Source: Microbacterium halotolerans (GTDB taxonomy: Bacteria > Actinomycetota > Actinomycetes > Actinomycetales > Microbacteriaceae). From it: DNA of 64,000 bases. The notes beneath the pieces are model-generated. The model saw nothing but the letters and a program-made list of their open reading frames with translations. It did not search any database and was not told the DNA's origin. This document shows, piece by piece, positions 27,301-35,445 of the stretch. The DNA is taken from positions 1,033,606 to 1,097,605 of the forward strand of contig NZ_KZ984051.1 of assembly GCF_003569805.1 (NCBI RefSeq), in the 5' to 3' direction. Numbering within the stretch: position 1 is the stretch's first letter; each line of letters opens with the position of its first letter. The translations under genes and the position numbers were made by a program.

Positions 27301-29631
27301 TACGGGCCCTTCTTCAGGTTGCTGAACACGATTCCCCGTGAGGCAATCGGCTTCATCAACCGAATGCTGGACCATGCGGCGAGAGTGCGCGTCGAGAAGA
27401 CCTACGGTTTCGGCGACAAGCCGCAGGAGGCCGCCGAGCCCGACGGCAGCGAGCTGGACGTAGCTGGAACTGGAATGCGTCGTTACATCGGCGATAGCCA
27501 CGTCTGGGCCTGGTATCGGGGATCGAGCGTTGGGCCGTACCCGTGCATGAGCGCGCTGCTTGCTCTTGAGCGATTCATTGACCACATGCTGGAGAGCTTG
27601 GACATCCCGGCACGAACCATCCTCGAACTGCTCCTGCGCGATTGCCACAACCTCGCCGTGCCGGGGCTTCTCGTCGGGTTCCTCACGAGACACCCCGACC
27701 AGGTCAGTGATCTCCTTGACGCCTTCTTCGAGCGCCCCGAGATCTGGCACCTTGAGACATCCCGTGTCGTGGGCGAGCACTTTTATGTGCGTGACCCGGA
27801 CGCAGACAAGCTCGCGGGCCGCGACCGCCGATCGAATACCCCGCACCAGACCGTGGCTGGCATGGTGGTTAACGCGCAAGTCAATGGCGATGAAAAGCGT
27901 CTCGCCCGGCTTGTCGAGGTCGGGACTCGCCTCGTAGACAACGCCAGGGCAACTCTTACTGGCGCAGCGGGCGATGCGGAGTACATCGCCATGATCGAAG
28001 GCTGGGCTGCTGAATTCCGATTCAACAATTACCGCGCCAACTCGACTCCCGACGGACTTCTAATCGAGTTCGAACGCCCCGCTGAAATCGAACAAATCCT
28101 CGCTCCCAGCAACCAGGAGCTGCAGACGACCAACTTGATGTACACGCTCCAGAATCGCTACGGACGCTACAACGATGATCCCGAGAACTGGCCAGTCGAA
28201 TACCTCGAGGAGGACCTTGCCGTCGCCCGACGGATGGACGACGAGGAGACAGCGCCGAAGAATTTCTACGGTCCTGAGAATGCCTTGGTTGCCGTCGCGG
28301 CGGCCGCAGTACACGGTCAAGCCATGGGCCTGGTCAACCTGGATCGGTCTGACCTCGCCTGGGCGGCGGGCGCTGTTATCTGGGCTGGCGAGAACCCACG
28401 GGTCGACGGGATGGAGTACAGCGGCTCGATGTTCTCGATGGGTGCAGACAGAGCAGCAGCCGCGTCTGTGCCGCTGCTCCTTCTCGCCCCGTTCGACGAC
28501 CTGGGGCTGGACCGCCAGCAGATCGAGCGTTGCGTGCGCTCCCTTGGGACCAGTGTCTTCGACGAGGTAAGAGCAAACTACGTCAAAGGCACCCTTCCGG
28601 TTTGGGGTGCACCGTGCGATTTCGACGTGGATACCAACTCCTGTCGTCGGCACGCCCCGGCCTGGGCCGCAGGAACGGCAGGCCTGATCGACTGCCGGCT
28701 CGGATCATGGAATCGAGACCGACAGCGGCGAGAGCATGAGCCGCTGCCGCCACCATTCCACGACTCGCTACTCCTCGTTTCCGACAACGACCTACTGGTC
28801 AACCGGCTACGCATGCCGCTGGCCTGCATGATCGACGCCCGCAACGTCCCTTGCCTTCAGAACGAAGTAGCCGCACTCTGGGCCCCCTTGTGGGACGCCC
28901 ACCGTAGAGGCCTCGCTCACTGGTGGAAGGAAGGGTATGACCACCACGCACACATCACGCACGAACCCATCGCTCGTCGGATGATCGAGGTCGCGCTGGA
29001 TGGCGACCGCGACATTGTCGGGTCGTACATCAAGACCTTCGCAGCAAACTTAAACGCCCTGCATCTCCTCTTCGACGGGTTCGCGACAGTATTCACCTAC
29101 GACGAGGGCCTTCGGGCACATTTGGCGGACTTCTGGTCCTGGGCACTCAGGATCGCCTTGGACACCATCGGGGATGGAACCGAGCTTCGATCGCAACGGC
29201 ACTGGTTCGACTACATGGCAGCGGCCTTGCTCCCCACCCCCAGCCCAAGATCGGCAGACCCAGACATCGACGGCACGCTGGCCAGATGCCACGTGGCTTG
29301 GATTCAACCGGCCGCCCTCGGCGAGCTCCCTGACCGCTGGCTGCGTATCGCGCGCGGGCAGGCCAAAGCTGTCGACGCAGTCGTCAAGTTTGCCAAAGGC
29401 ACTACCCTTGAGTGGCAGACGACTGTCGCGCTGACGTGGATCGAAACGATCATCGACGGCCGCTTCGACCTCATCGCGAACCACCTTTGGCTTCTTGAAA
29501 AATGGCTGACTGACCTTCGTAGCGCCAGCGCGATCGTCGGGAAGGTCAAGAACCAATACCACCGAATCGTTGACGGGCTCGCCGCCGCAGGGGACCACGG
29601 CGCCGTCAGGCTCCAGCAACTGGATGAATAA
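24388..29631 (+). CDS. Giant winged-helix / P-loop NTPase, candidate defence protein (1747 aa)
   Basis: Residues about 10-70 form a MarR-like winged helix (EFGALRVLAEST, GRKVATALGVSPTTANDALS). Residues about 105-250 contain DDIVIEGRD and SIAVRRNP patterns that vaguely recall a degenerate PD-(D/E)xK or DUF4297-like domain; this is weak. A P-loop ATPase follows with Walker A GDPDVGKSA (near 422) and Walker B VRLLLVDGAES (near 483). The remaining 1200 residues are mostly helical with no recognised domain. The architecture (effector or DNA-binding N-terminus, NTPase, long C-terminal region) resembles STAND/Avs-type sensors. ATG 24388 is used; GTG 24382 is the alternative. Base composition is less GC-biased than the flanks. 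Function is inferred only. Confidence 0.75.
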   Translation: MATAGESLEATLSATEFGALRVLAESTVPLSGRKVATALGVSPTTANDALSTLSEAGFATSRKSGRATLWQLAVSNPSISAWLAEAVPGDRGTSTGSSPYSTGGGGVRLEHSYAACLVAGLLAGDVLPELGDAKGVDSIRLQASDLSDADDIVIEGRDAHGQRHRASIAVRRNPLLTASDDASVPLVRDFLAIVTDQWTEVRSGRWQLVLAVSTNANAVAQLAELAELALALPTSADLIARLAQSGRTNVAVRGRYDHLKSLVERASKGLLSAKGLAAEELTWRLLSHLSTRNLRLERTDRADRTAAVSALQRVLVDGTPAAADALFSRLEELVGEWAPQGAVLTQALVRQRLSNYPLMRSASFASAWGLFDRLGTRLRESVRPVLRSGQQALELERPGERSRLIDAMRSAGESAGALVITGDPDVGKSALSLRVVEALEKDGAAIVSLSLRDLPVTVMELEAQLGGHSLNDVMGSGAVGPVRLLLVDGAESVLEGKGQVFRAIAEAGLRAGFGVVSVARTDGSRQVGEEMARALELVGSSLLPGEHTVGPLTNDERQALPKAFTVLTRLGVDARASWVLGRPGLVDALLRTGTALDPGDLLCEADVYSTVWRSLIRRDEIHPPGAASPDDRDQATLSVARQTLGIAAGPLHGTGAAELRSDGVLRAPVNPAIAPGDEFATDLFRDFALCRLFITQGWDALSSAGAPRWSIRAARLGCQAALLGPNRLNAWANLSARLGEIASAQGDRWLEVPYEALLTLGDAEPALRELWGTLTDNGSAGLGILLRLAEVRYVHGTIGDAFALAPLVKVAFCERPKIGRSPQFGHRTVHEVIRDLVLAWLRGMATVIPQPDLLRQEVRDVILAGNPPLYDDFAIEALACLGTDIDDKAEAWLRQVGSDRPGDLNAAVESFAVVASMSQARPKLLLDLAEAYYIELPDPDDHWRGGSLDDGIRDFKHGLGVGFGIPGAAWYYGPFFRLLNTIPREAIGFINRMLDHAARVRVEKTYGFGDKPQEAAEPDGSELDVAGTGMRRYIGDSHVWAWYRGSSVGPYPCMSALLALERFIDHMLESLDIPARTILELLLRDCHNLAVPGLLVGFLTRHPDQVSDLLDAFFERPEIWHLETSRVVGEHFYVRDPDADKLAGRDRRSNTPHQTVAGMVVNAQVNGDEKRLARLVEVGTRLVDNARATLTGAAGDAEYIAMIEGWAAEFRFNNYRANSTPDGLLIEFERPAEIEQILAPSNQELQTTNLMYTLQNRYGRYNDDPENWPVEYLEEDLAVARRMDDEETAPKNFYGPENALVAVAAAAVHGQAMGLVNLDRSDLAWAAGAVIWAGENPRVDGMEYSGSMFSMGADRAAAASVPLLLLAPFDDLGLDRQQIERCVRSLGTSVFDEVRANYVKGTLPVWGAPCDFDVDTNSCRRHAPAWAAGTAGLIDCRLGSWNRDRQRREHEPLPPPFHDSLLLVSDNDLLVNRLRMPLACMIDARNVPCLQNEVAALWAPLWDAHRRGLAHWWKEGYDHHAHITHEPIARRMIEVALDGDRDIVGSYIKTFAANLNALHLLFDGFATVFTYDEGLRAHLADFWSWALRIALDTIGDGTELRSQRHWFDYMAAALLPTPSPRSADPDIDGTLARCHVAWIQPAALGELPDRWLRIARGQAKAVDAVVKFAKGTTLEWQTTVALTWIETIIDGRFDLIANHLWLLEKWLTDLRSASAIVGKVKNQYHRIVDGLAAAGDHGAVRLQQLDE

Positions 29632-29680
29632 GGTCGGTTAGTGACGGTACTTCCACAGGTCGGGTGCTCAGTGCCCTTCG

Positions 29681-29911
29681 TCAGCTAGTTTGCGTCCTAC
29701 GGAGCCACGCTCTCGTGACTGCGGCGTCCAGCCGCGGATCGAACTCCCACTTGTTGTCGAGGTACAGGAAGACATCAAAGGGGGATTGACTTCCCTGCCA
29801 AGCGCCGAACGCGGAGACCGGACCAAGACCTGACGCGTACTGCCGAAATGTTGCGTACTGAAGGCACTGGGCCTCTATTGACTCTCTGGTTGCGTCGGTC
29901 TGGAAACTCAT
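29681..29911 (-). pseudogene. Short ORF, probably 3' remnant of a larger gene
   Basis: From ATG 29911 it encodes 76 residues. The frame is open for about 24 more codons upstream without a start codon, and that part reads like continuous protein (LFPAGERFGFIAMSFQTD), so the gene may be a truncated C-terminal piece. It has no recognised domain; the end is SPFDVFLYLDNKWEFD. It lies between two convergent ATPase genes. It could also be a genuine small gene. Confidence 0.4.
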
Positions 29912-30021
29912 TGCGATGAAACCGAACCGTTCCCCGGCCGGGAAGAGACCTTGTTGTACATGGAGTGCACCAGGCGATCTTTACGGGTTGCCGCTCGAAG
30001 TCGTCGGGGCTGCTGTGCGTG

Positions 30022-31458
30022 TTAGGTCCAGGGCCGGTTCCATGCGCGTGTGAGCGCATCATGCAACATGAACTCGTACCGGGTGGTAAACCCTGCGCCG
30101 GAGGTGCGACGGAAGACGAAGTCGGTGTGTTGCCCGTTCTTTACCCCGATCCCACCTGTCTCAAACATCTGCTTTAGCAGACTCTTTATCTGGGAGGGAT
30201 CGAGCTCGCCGGCCAGTTCATCGATCATGTACTGGAAGGTGAACAATCGCGTCGGGGCGGTCCGGAGAGCATCTTTGAAACTCGCGACCTGGCGCGCGTT
30301 CCCCGCTGGCAGCACTCCCGCGAGGTTGTCGAATATCTCCCCCACAAAGTACTGCTCGCAGTAGTTACGCACCGCCCGCTTGGCGTTGTCTTCAGGCACT
30401 CTCCCGTTGCCGCCGTACTCGAGTTGCAGGTGCCCAAGAAGCGCCACTAGATCGCGCGGCAACAGCCGAGTGTGGTCCAGCAAGAATTCCGCGAGGTTCC
30501 GATGTGGTCCGATCACGACGGGGCGGCTCAGATACTGGCCAACAACGCTCGTTACCTCGGGTTTGCCGACCGCTGCCTTGCGTGAGACAAGCTTCCACAG
30601 GTGGTTGTCAGCGCCGATCCCGTGAGCGTGCCAGTCGAGATGCACAGCGTGCGGCTTCAACTTGTTTATCTCCGGCCCTGGCAGGAGGTCCACGATGTCA
30701 GAGCGGGCGGCGACGACGATGGAAACAGGAAGAGAGGCTTCTCTCAACTCGCGATTGATCGTCCAGATCGCCTGCATCAATCCGGCTAGAGACGTCCATT
30801 CATCCTCTGCCTCGAAGAAGAAGGAATCGAGACCATCGATGGCGAGGATGTGCTTGCTGTCAGTCTTTGTCGTCGTGATCTGTTGGCGGACGTAGTGACT
30901 GACGTCTAGCGGGGTAATCGTTGAAGCATCGAACTGTGCCTCTGCTCCAATCACCTTCGCATCAAACTTCAGCTTGGTGCTCGACCATCGGGACACGTTT
31001 GCAGTCCAGTTGGTGCTGAGGTACCCGCTTGCTCGAAGTGCCTTGACCATCGCTCCGAACGTGGCAGGCGCCCGCAGTCCCTCGTCCGCATCGAGCGTCT
31101 CTAGAACTTGCAGAAGCAGGATGAACTCCCATGCTGCCTGCGCGCGTGCCCCTCCCCGCGACTGACCCGTAGTAATTCCTGCGACGTCGTTCACAGGGAA
31201 GCCGGCCAGATTCCAGTAGGTGAAGAAGCGATTCCATCGCGACTCCCAGTTGAGTCGTATGTTCTCCAACACGGCCGACTTTCCGGACCCCTTCGGCCCG
31301 AGGACCAGCCAAGCCGCGCCCTCGAGGATTCCCTGCACTGCCTGGCGATAGTCGTAATACCCATCCCGCAGAAGCTCCGGGGCGTCGGCGGCTTCCTGCG
31401 TGGCGTCGAGGTGGCCGAAGTGCAAGGTTGAGAACTTCGGCAGGGCAGCGTCGGGCAT
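30022..31458 (-). CDS. P-loop ATPase, Sll1717-type
   Basis: A 478-residue ATPase with Walker A GPKGSGKSA (residues 54-62), Walker B HILAIDGLDSF (near 215), and a preceding YYDYRQAVQGILEG motif typical of the Sll1717-like group. The C-terminal half contains a winged-helix-like region. Members occur sporadically in accessory islands, often beside defence genes; the activity is not defined here. It converges with the giant NTPase gene, and the short remnant between them suggests separate acquisitions. The start is ATG 31458. Confidence 0.72.
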   Translation of the reverse strand: MPDAALPKFSTLHFGHLDATQEAADAPELLRDGYYDYRQAVQGILEGAAWLVLGPKGSGKSAVLENIRLNWESRWNRFFTYWNLAGFPVNDVAGITTGQSRGGARAQAAWEFILLLQVLETLDADEGLRAPATFGAMVKALRASGYLSTNWTANVSRWSSTKLKFDAKVIGAEAQFDASTITPLDVSHYVRQQITTTKTDSKHILAIDGLDSFFFEAEDEWTSLAGLMQAIWTINRELREASLPVSIVVAARSDIVDLLPGPEINKLKPHAVHLDWHAHGIGADNHLWKLVSRKAAVGKPEVTSVVGQYLSRPVVIGPHRNLAEFLLDHTRLLPRDLVALLGHLQLEYGGNGRVPEDNAKRAVRNYCEQYFVGEIFDNLAGVLPAGNARQVASFKDALRTAPTRLFTFQYMIDELAGELDPSQIKSLLKQMFETGGIGVKNGQHTDFVFRRTSGAGFTTRYEFMLHDALTRAWNRPWT

Positions 31459-31751
31459 GTGTCGATACTAGCGAGCGATGGCGCACGGCCCCGTCGGCAA
31501 CTTCGAGGGCTTGTTGCGCAGCCTTATTTTTCAGCGGAGAGGCTAGGCTCCGCTGCAATCAGGCCGGAGCGTCCAGCGCCAAGGTCCTCTTCCGAAGAGC
31601 CATCAAAGGTGACCAGACTGGTGACCAGAAGCCCCCGGAGTGGCCGGTATCAGCTGGTGGTTACCTGGTAGTGTCGTGGTCATGAGAACCGCAGAATTCT
31701 GAATCGCCCCGGGTCTCGTGGAGGGTCTGATTCCCCGAGAGGATGAGACCT

Positions 31752-32078
31752 ATGCCAGCACCGAGGAGGTATCCGCAGGAGCTTCGTGAGCGTGCGATGC
31801 GGCTTGTTGCCGAGGCCAGGAAAGAGGATCCGGAGTTGTCGTTGAATGCGGCGGTGGTCCGGATTGGGCAGCGTGTCGGGGTCAATGCCGACACGCTGCG
31901 TGGCTGGTGCAAGCAGGCCGCAATCGACGCGGGCGAGCGTCCCGGGACCACGACGAGCGACGCGGCTCGGATCAAGCAACTCGAGGCGGAGAACCGTGAG
32001 TTGAAGCGCGCGAACGAGATTCTGTTGGCGGCGTCCTCGTTCTTCGCGCGGGAGCTCGACCCGCGACTGCCGTGGTAG
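31752..32078 (+). CDS. IS3-family transposase OrfA
   Basis: A 108-residue helix-turn-helix protein (YPQELRERAMRLVAEARKE, VNADTLRGWCKQ) with a C-terminal leucine-zipper-like coil (IKQLEAENRELKRANEIL) for multimerisation. ATG 31752 follows GAGG at a good distance; ATG 31743 is in frame. It overlaps orfB by seven bases, with orfB in the -1 frame, so the active OrfAB transposase would come from -1 frameshifting. No obvious A6G-type slippery run is seen in the overlap. Confidence 0.9.
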   Translation: MPAPRRYPQELRERAMRLVAEARKEDPELSLNAAVVRIGQRVGVNADTLRGWCKQAAIDAGERPGTTTSDAARIKQLEAENRELKRANEILLAASSFFARELDPRLPW

Positions 32079-33016
32079 TTCAGTTCATCGACGATCATCG
32101 TGACCGGTTCGGGGTCGAGCCGATCTGCCGGGTGCTGACCGAGCATGCCGTGCCGATCGCCCCGTCCGGTTACTACGCGTTCAAGAAACGGCCGCTCTCA
32201 GCACGGGCGGAGAGCGACGCGGAGTTGGTCGTGCAGATCGAACGGGTGTTCTGGGACCGGAAGCTGGGCCGCGGGGTCAGCGGCGCCCGGAAGGTCTGGC
32301 GCCTGCTTCGCCGCGAAGGGATCATCGTGGCCCGGTGCACGGTCGAACGATTGATGCGGCAACAAGGCCTGCGTGGTGTCCGCCGCGGCAAGCAGTTCGT
32401 CACCACTCGTCCCGATTCGTCGTCCACCCGGCCGCCGGATCACGTGCAACGCTGTTTCCGCGCTGACCGGCCGAACGAGCTCTGGGTGGTCGATTTCACC
32501 TATGTTCCGACGTGGTCGGGGATGGCGTTCACCGCGTTCGTCACCGATGTCTACTCCCGTCGGATCGTGGGCTGGCGGACCATGGACCGGATGCCCACCG
32601 ACCTGCCCTTGGACGCCCTCGAGATGGCGCTCTGGATCCGCGACCGTGCGGGCGAGGACGTCACCGGAGTCATCCAACATTCCGATGCAGGGTCGCAATA
32701 CACCGCTTTGCGCTACTCCGAACGGCTCGCAGACGTCGGCGCGATCGCCTCGATCGGGACGGTCGGCGACAGCTACGACAACGCCCTCGCAGAGAGCGTC
32801 GTGGGGCTTTACAAGACCGAGTGCGTGAAGATCGACGGCCCGTTCCGGACCGCCGATGAGCTCGAACTCGCGACGCTCTCCTGGGTGCACTGGTTCAACG
32901 AGAACCGGCTCCACTCATCGATCGGCTACCTCACACCCATCGAGAAGGAGAACGAGTACTACCGTGAGATCAACCCCCAGCACCAGCCGGCGCTGGGAGA
33001 ACTCGCCCTCCACTAA
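32072..33016 (+). CDS. IS3-family transposase OrfB (DDE integrase)
   Basis: A 314-residue catalytic subunit with an N-terminal HTH_21 region (GVSGARKVWRLLRREGI) and an rve integrase core. The catalytic triad is Asp in WVVDFTYVPT, Asp in IQHSDAGSQY and Glu in NALAESVVGLYKTE, all intact. The C-terminal LHSSIGYLTPIEKE is typical of the family. It is read from GTG 32072 or by frameshift from OrfA. The element appears transposition-competent. Confidence 0.93.
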   Translation: MVVQFIDDHRDRFGVEPICRVLTEHAVPIAPSGYYAFKKRPLSARAESDAELVVQIERVFWDRKLGRGVSGARKVWRLLRREGIIVARCTVERLMRQQGLRGVRRGKQFVTTRPDSSSTRPPDHVQRCFRADRPNELWVVDFTYVPTWSGMAFTAFVTDVYSRRIVGWRTMDRMPTDLPLDALEMALWIRDRAGEDVTGVIQHSDAGSQYTALRYSERLADVGAIASIGTVGDSYDNALAESVVGLYKTECVKIDGPFRTADELELATLSWVHWFNENRLHSSIGYLTPIEKENEYYREINPQHQPALGELALH

Positions 33017-33072
33017 ACCCGGGGCGATTCATCTGCCGCGGCCCCGCGTTCACGCGCCCCGCACGGCCCCGC

Positions 33073-35220
33073 TCAGCCCCCCGGCAGCTCCTCATCCAGC
33101 GCCTTCCCCAACGCAGGAGCCACGTGCTCCACCCACAGTCGGTTCAGATGCGAGTCGTCCACGTACAGCGGCACGTCGCCGGCGAAGAGCGGGCACTCGT
33201 CCTCGACGCAGACGAAGGGCTCGGTGTCGAGGTAGATGGCACCGGCGGTGGCGACCTCGTGGTGGGTGATGTCGTTGCTGTGCTTCTCGATGCTCTCGCC
33301 CGTGACCACGCAGCCCTCCTGCGTGGCACCGGGCTCCTCCACGCAGTCCTGCGGGGTCGCGTCGGGGCGGGCGGGAACATCGCCCAGCGCGACGACCCGC
33401 GATGACACGCCCTGATAGAAGTCGACGGTCTCCGAGACTCCCGCGCGCCACTGCTCGTCGACGCTCTGACCGTCGCGGTCGGTCATATTGAGCATGCCTC
33501 GGGCGCCGAGGATGACGGCATCCGGATCGAGCTCGGTCACCTCGTCGCGCGTGAAGTTCCGGAACTCGTCGCAGTCCTCAGCGCTGTGGTTGTCGCCGTC
33601 CTGCACGACGTCGTACGCGCCGCAGGCGAGCTTGACGAACACCGCCAGCCGGAACCCGTGCTGCTTGCCGACGAGGTCGAGCGCCGGAGCCCACATCGCC
33701 GCGTGCGAGTCGCCGACGAGGGCGATCGTGGCGTCGGCGTCGGCGTCGCCGAAGAAGCAGACGTCGGCGTCCTGCTCACCGTCACCGGCGTAGCAGTCGG
33801 AGGAGACCAGATCGGTCCACTTGTCCTCCCTCAGCGATTCGCCGTTGTAGTCGGGAGGGATCGGAGCACCGTCCTCGGCGACGTTCACCGCTTCCTCGAG
33901 ATCCTCCTGCACCGCATCCGGATCCTCCGTCGGCTTCAGATCCTGATAGCCGTGCTCATCGAAGTACTCCGCGGCCTGCTGCTGTTCGACGGCCTGGCGG
34001 TGCACTCCCCAGCTCGAGGCGGCGAACGCTATCGCGAGGATCACCACGACGCTGATCGGCCACAGCCACAGCGTGCGCTTGTCGACCGAGAACACGGGCA
34101 CCTGCTTGCGCTGGAACGGACGCTCGACGAAGTGGAACGTCAGCGCCGCGAGCGCGACCGAGATGCCGACGGTCAGGCCCGCCTGCTGCAGGAACGGTGC
34201 CGTGTGCGGCATCACCTGCTGCACGCCCAGCGCCACCGGCCAGTGCCAGAGATAGAGCGAGAACGAGATATCGCCGATGTAGCGCAGCGGGCGCCACGAC
34301 AGCACCCGGCCGGTGAAGGTGTCGGGCCCTGCGGCGAGAAGTAGCGCAGTGCCGACGACGGGTATGAGCGCGAGCGATCCGGGGAACGGAGTGGCCTCGT
34401 TGAAGGTCAGTGCCGCGTACATGATCAGTGCGATCCCCGCGAAGCCGGCGAGGTGGCGCCAACGTGAGCGAAGGGGCCCTGCGATGACGCACGCGAGGAT
34501 CGCCCCGACCATCAGCTCGTAGGCGCGCGCCGGGGTGTTGAAGTACGCGGGCGCCGCGTCGTGCGCGGTGTAGAAGATCGACCAGCCGAGTGACGCGACG
34601 AGCAGACCGCCGGCCACGAGTGCGAAGGTGCGCTTCCGGATGCGCGGCACGAGTGCCAGCACCAGCAGCGGCCAGAGCAGGTAGAACTGCTCCTCGACGG
34701 CGAGCGACCAGAAGTGCTGGAAGAAGCTGGGCGCGTTCGTGGAGAAGTAGTCGGTGTCGTCAGCGGCGAAGCCCCAGTTGGAGAGGAAGAAGGCCGACCA
34801 GACGGAGTCCTGGGTGTTCTGCCCGAGGCGTGCGGTGGGCAGTGCGAGTGCCGCGTAGATCAGGATGCACACCGTCACGAAGGTCGCCGCGGGCAGGATG
34901 CGGCGCGCGCGGCGCACGTAGAACTGCGAGATGGAGACGGTGCCGGTCTTGTCGACCTCGCGCAGCAGCAGCTGGGTGATCAGGAAGCCCGAGATGACGA
35001 AGAACACGTCGACGCCGACGAACCCGCCCTCGAAGCCGGCGAGGTGCACGTGCGCGAGGACGACCAGCCCCACGGCGAGGGCGCGCATGCCCTGGATGTC
35101 GGGGCGCCAGTTCGCGCCGCCCGTGGCCTTCCCGCCCGACGCGGCACCGGATGAGGCCGCGCGGGAGCGCGCCGAGGTCGCGTCGGACGACGGCGCGGTC
35201 TCTTCCACCAGCGGAGCCAT
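33073..35220 (-). CDS. Acyltransferase-3 / SGNH-hydrolase fusion (OafA-type)
   Basis: A 715-residue membrane O-acyltransferase. Residues about 40-400 are an Acyltransferase_3 domain with roughly ten helices (WRPDIQGMRALAVGLVVLAH, FFVISGFLI, FWSLAVEEQFYLLWPLL). The C-terminal part (about 480-715) is a periplasm-facing SGNH domain with block I GDSHAAMWAP and block V DDSHLN. Such proteins acetylate wall polysaccharide or peptidoglycan. ATG 35220 gives the normal start (MAPLVEE); further upstream the frame is open but not family-like. It begins 42 bases beyond the IS end and may be resident chromosome or cargo. Confidence 0.9.
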   Translation of the reverse strand: MAPLVEETAPSSDATSARSRAASSGAASGGKATGGANWRPDIQGMRALAVGLVVLAHVHLAGFEGGFVGVDVFFVISGFLITQLLLREVDKTGTVSISQFYVRRARRILPAATFVTVCILIYAALALPTARLGQNTQDSVWSAFFLSNWGFAADDTDYFSTNAPSFFQHFWSLAVEEQFYLLWPLLVLALVPRIRKRTFALVAGGLLVASLGWSIFYTAHDAAPAYFNTPARAYELMVGAILACVIAGPLRSRWRHLAGFAGIALIMYAALTFNEATPFPGSLALIPVVGTALLLAAGPDTFTGRVLSWRPLRYIGDISFSLYLWHWPVALGVQQVMPHTAPFLQQAGLTVGISVALAALTFHFVERPFQRKQVPVFSVDKRTLWLWPISVVVILAIAFAASSWGVHRQAVEQQQAAEYFDEHGYQDLKPTEDPDAVQEDLEEAVNVAEDGAPIPPDYNGESLREDKWTDLVSSDCYAGDGEQDADVCFFGDADADATIALVGDSHAAMWAPALDLVGKQHGFRLAVFVKLACGAYDVVQDGDNHSAEDCDEFRNFTRDEVTELDPDAVILGARGMLNMTDRDGQSVDEQWRAGVSETVDFYQGVSSRVVALGDVPARPDATPQDCVEEPGATQEGCVVTGESIEKHSNDITHHEVATAGAIYLDTEPFVCVEDECPLFAGDVPLYVDDSHLNRLWVEHVAPALGKALDEELPGG

Positions 35221-35353
35221 TACGCCAATTGTAGTTATCGTTTTGTGATATTTCTGGGTGCGAGTCAGCCGGATGCTTCCTGCGCGCTGAGCGGCACCTG
35301 CGCGGGCGGGGCACCGGACCGTCGCATGTTCGTGGGAGACGCAGTGTCGGATA

Positions 35354-35445
35354 GTTGAGATGACCGATAGAGAACTGTTGAGATGTTCGGTATGATGCTG
35401 TTGAAACACCTGGTAGAAATCTGTTGAGAGGTGTGATGGACTCAT
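35354..35445 (+). repeat. Four 23-nt iterons upstream of the DUF4143 ATPase
   Basis: GTTGA recurs at 35354, 35377, 35400 and 35423, each exactly 23 bases apart. The first two units share GTTGAGATG; the others read GTTGAAACA and GTTGAGAGG. Units two to four are preceded by CT, and a GGTA or GATA core recurs mid-unit. The last unit runs into the ATG at 35444. Regular spacing on about two helical turns suggests tandem protein binding. The rest of the 35221-35353 spacer shows nothing. Confidence 0.65.

Larger units (their letters stand above)
31700..33031 (+). mobile_element. Complete IS3-family insertion sequence (1332 bp)
   Basis: Terminal inverted repeats TGAATCGCCCCGGGT are perfect over 15 bases (31700-31714 and 33017-33031), 17 of 19 if extended. 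Between them lie orfA and orfB in the -1 frame arrangement of IS3 elements. The three bases on each side (TTC and TCT) do not form a target duplication, so the copy may have moved with, or recombined, its flanks. Confidence 0.92.

Noticed and set aside
35354..35445. Possible CRISPR-like array
   Set aside because: The conserved part is only about 9 bases, the period is 23, there are no spacers of CRISPR size and no cas genes nearby.
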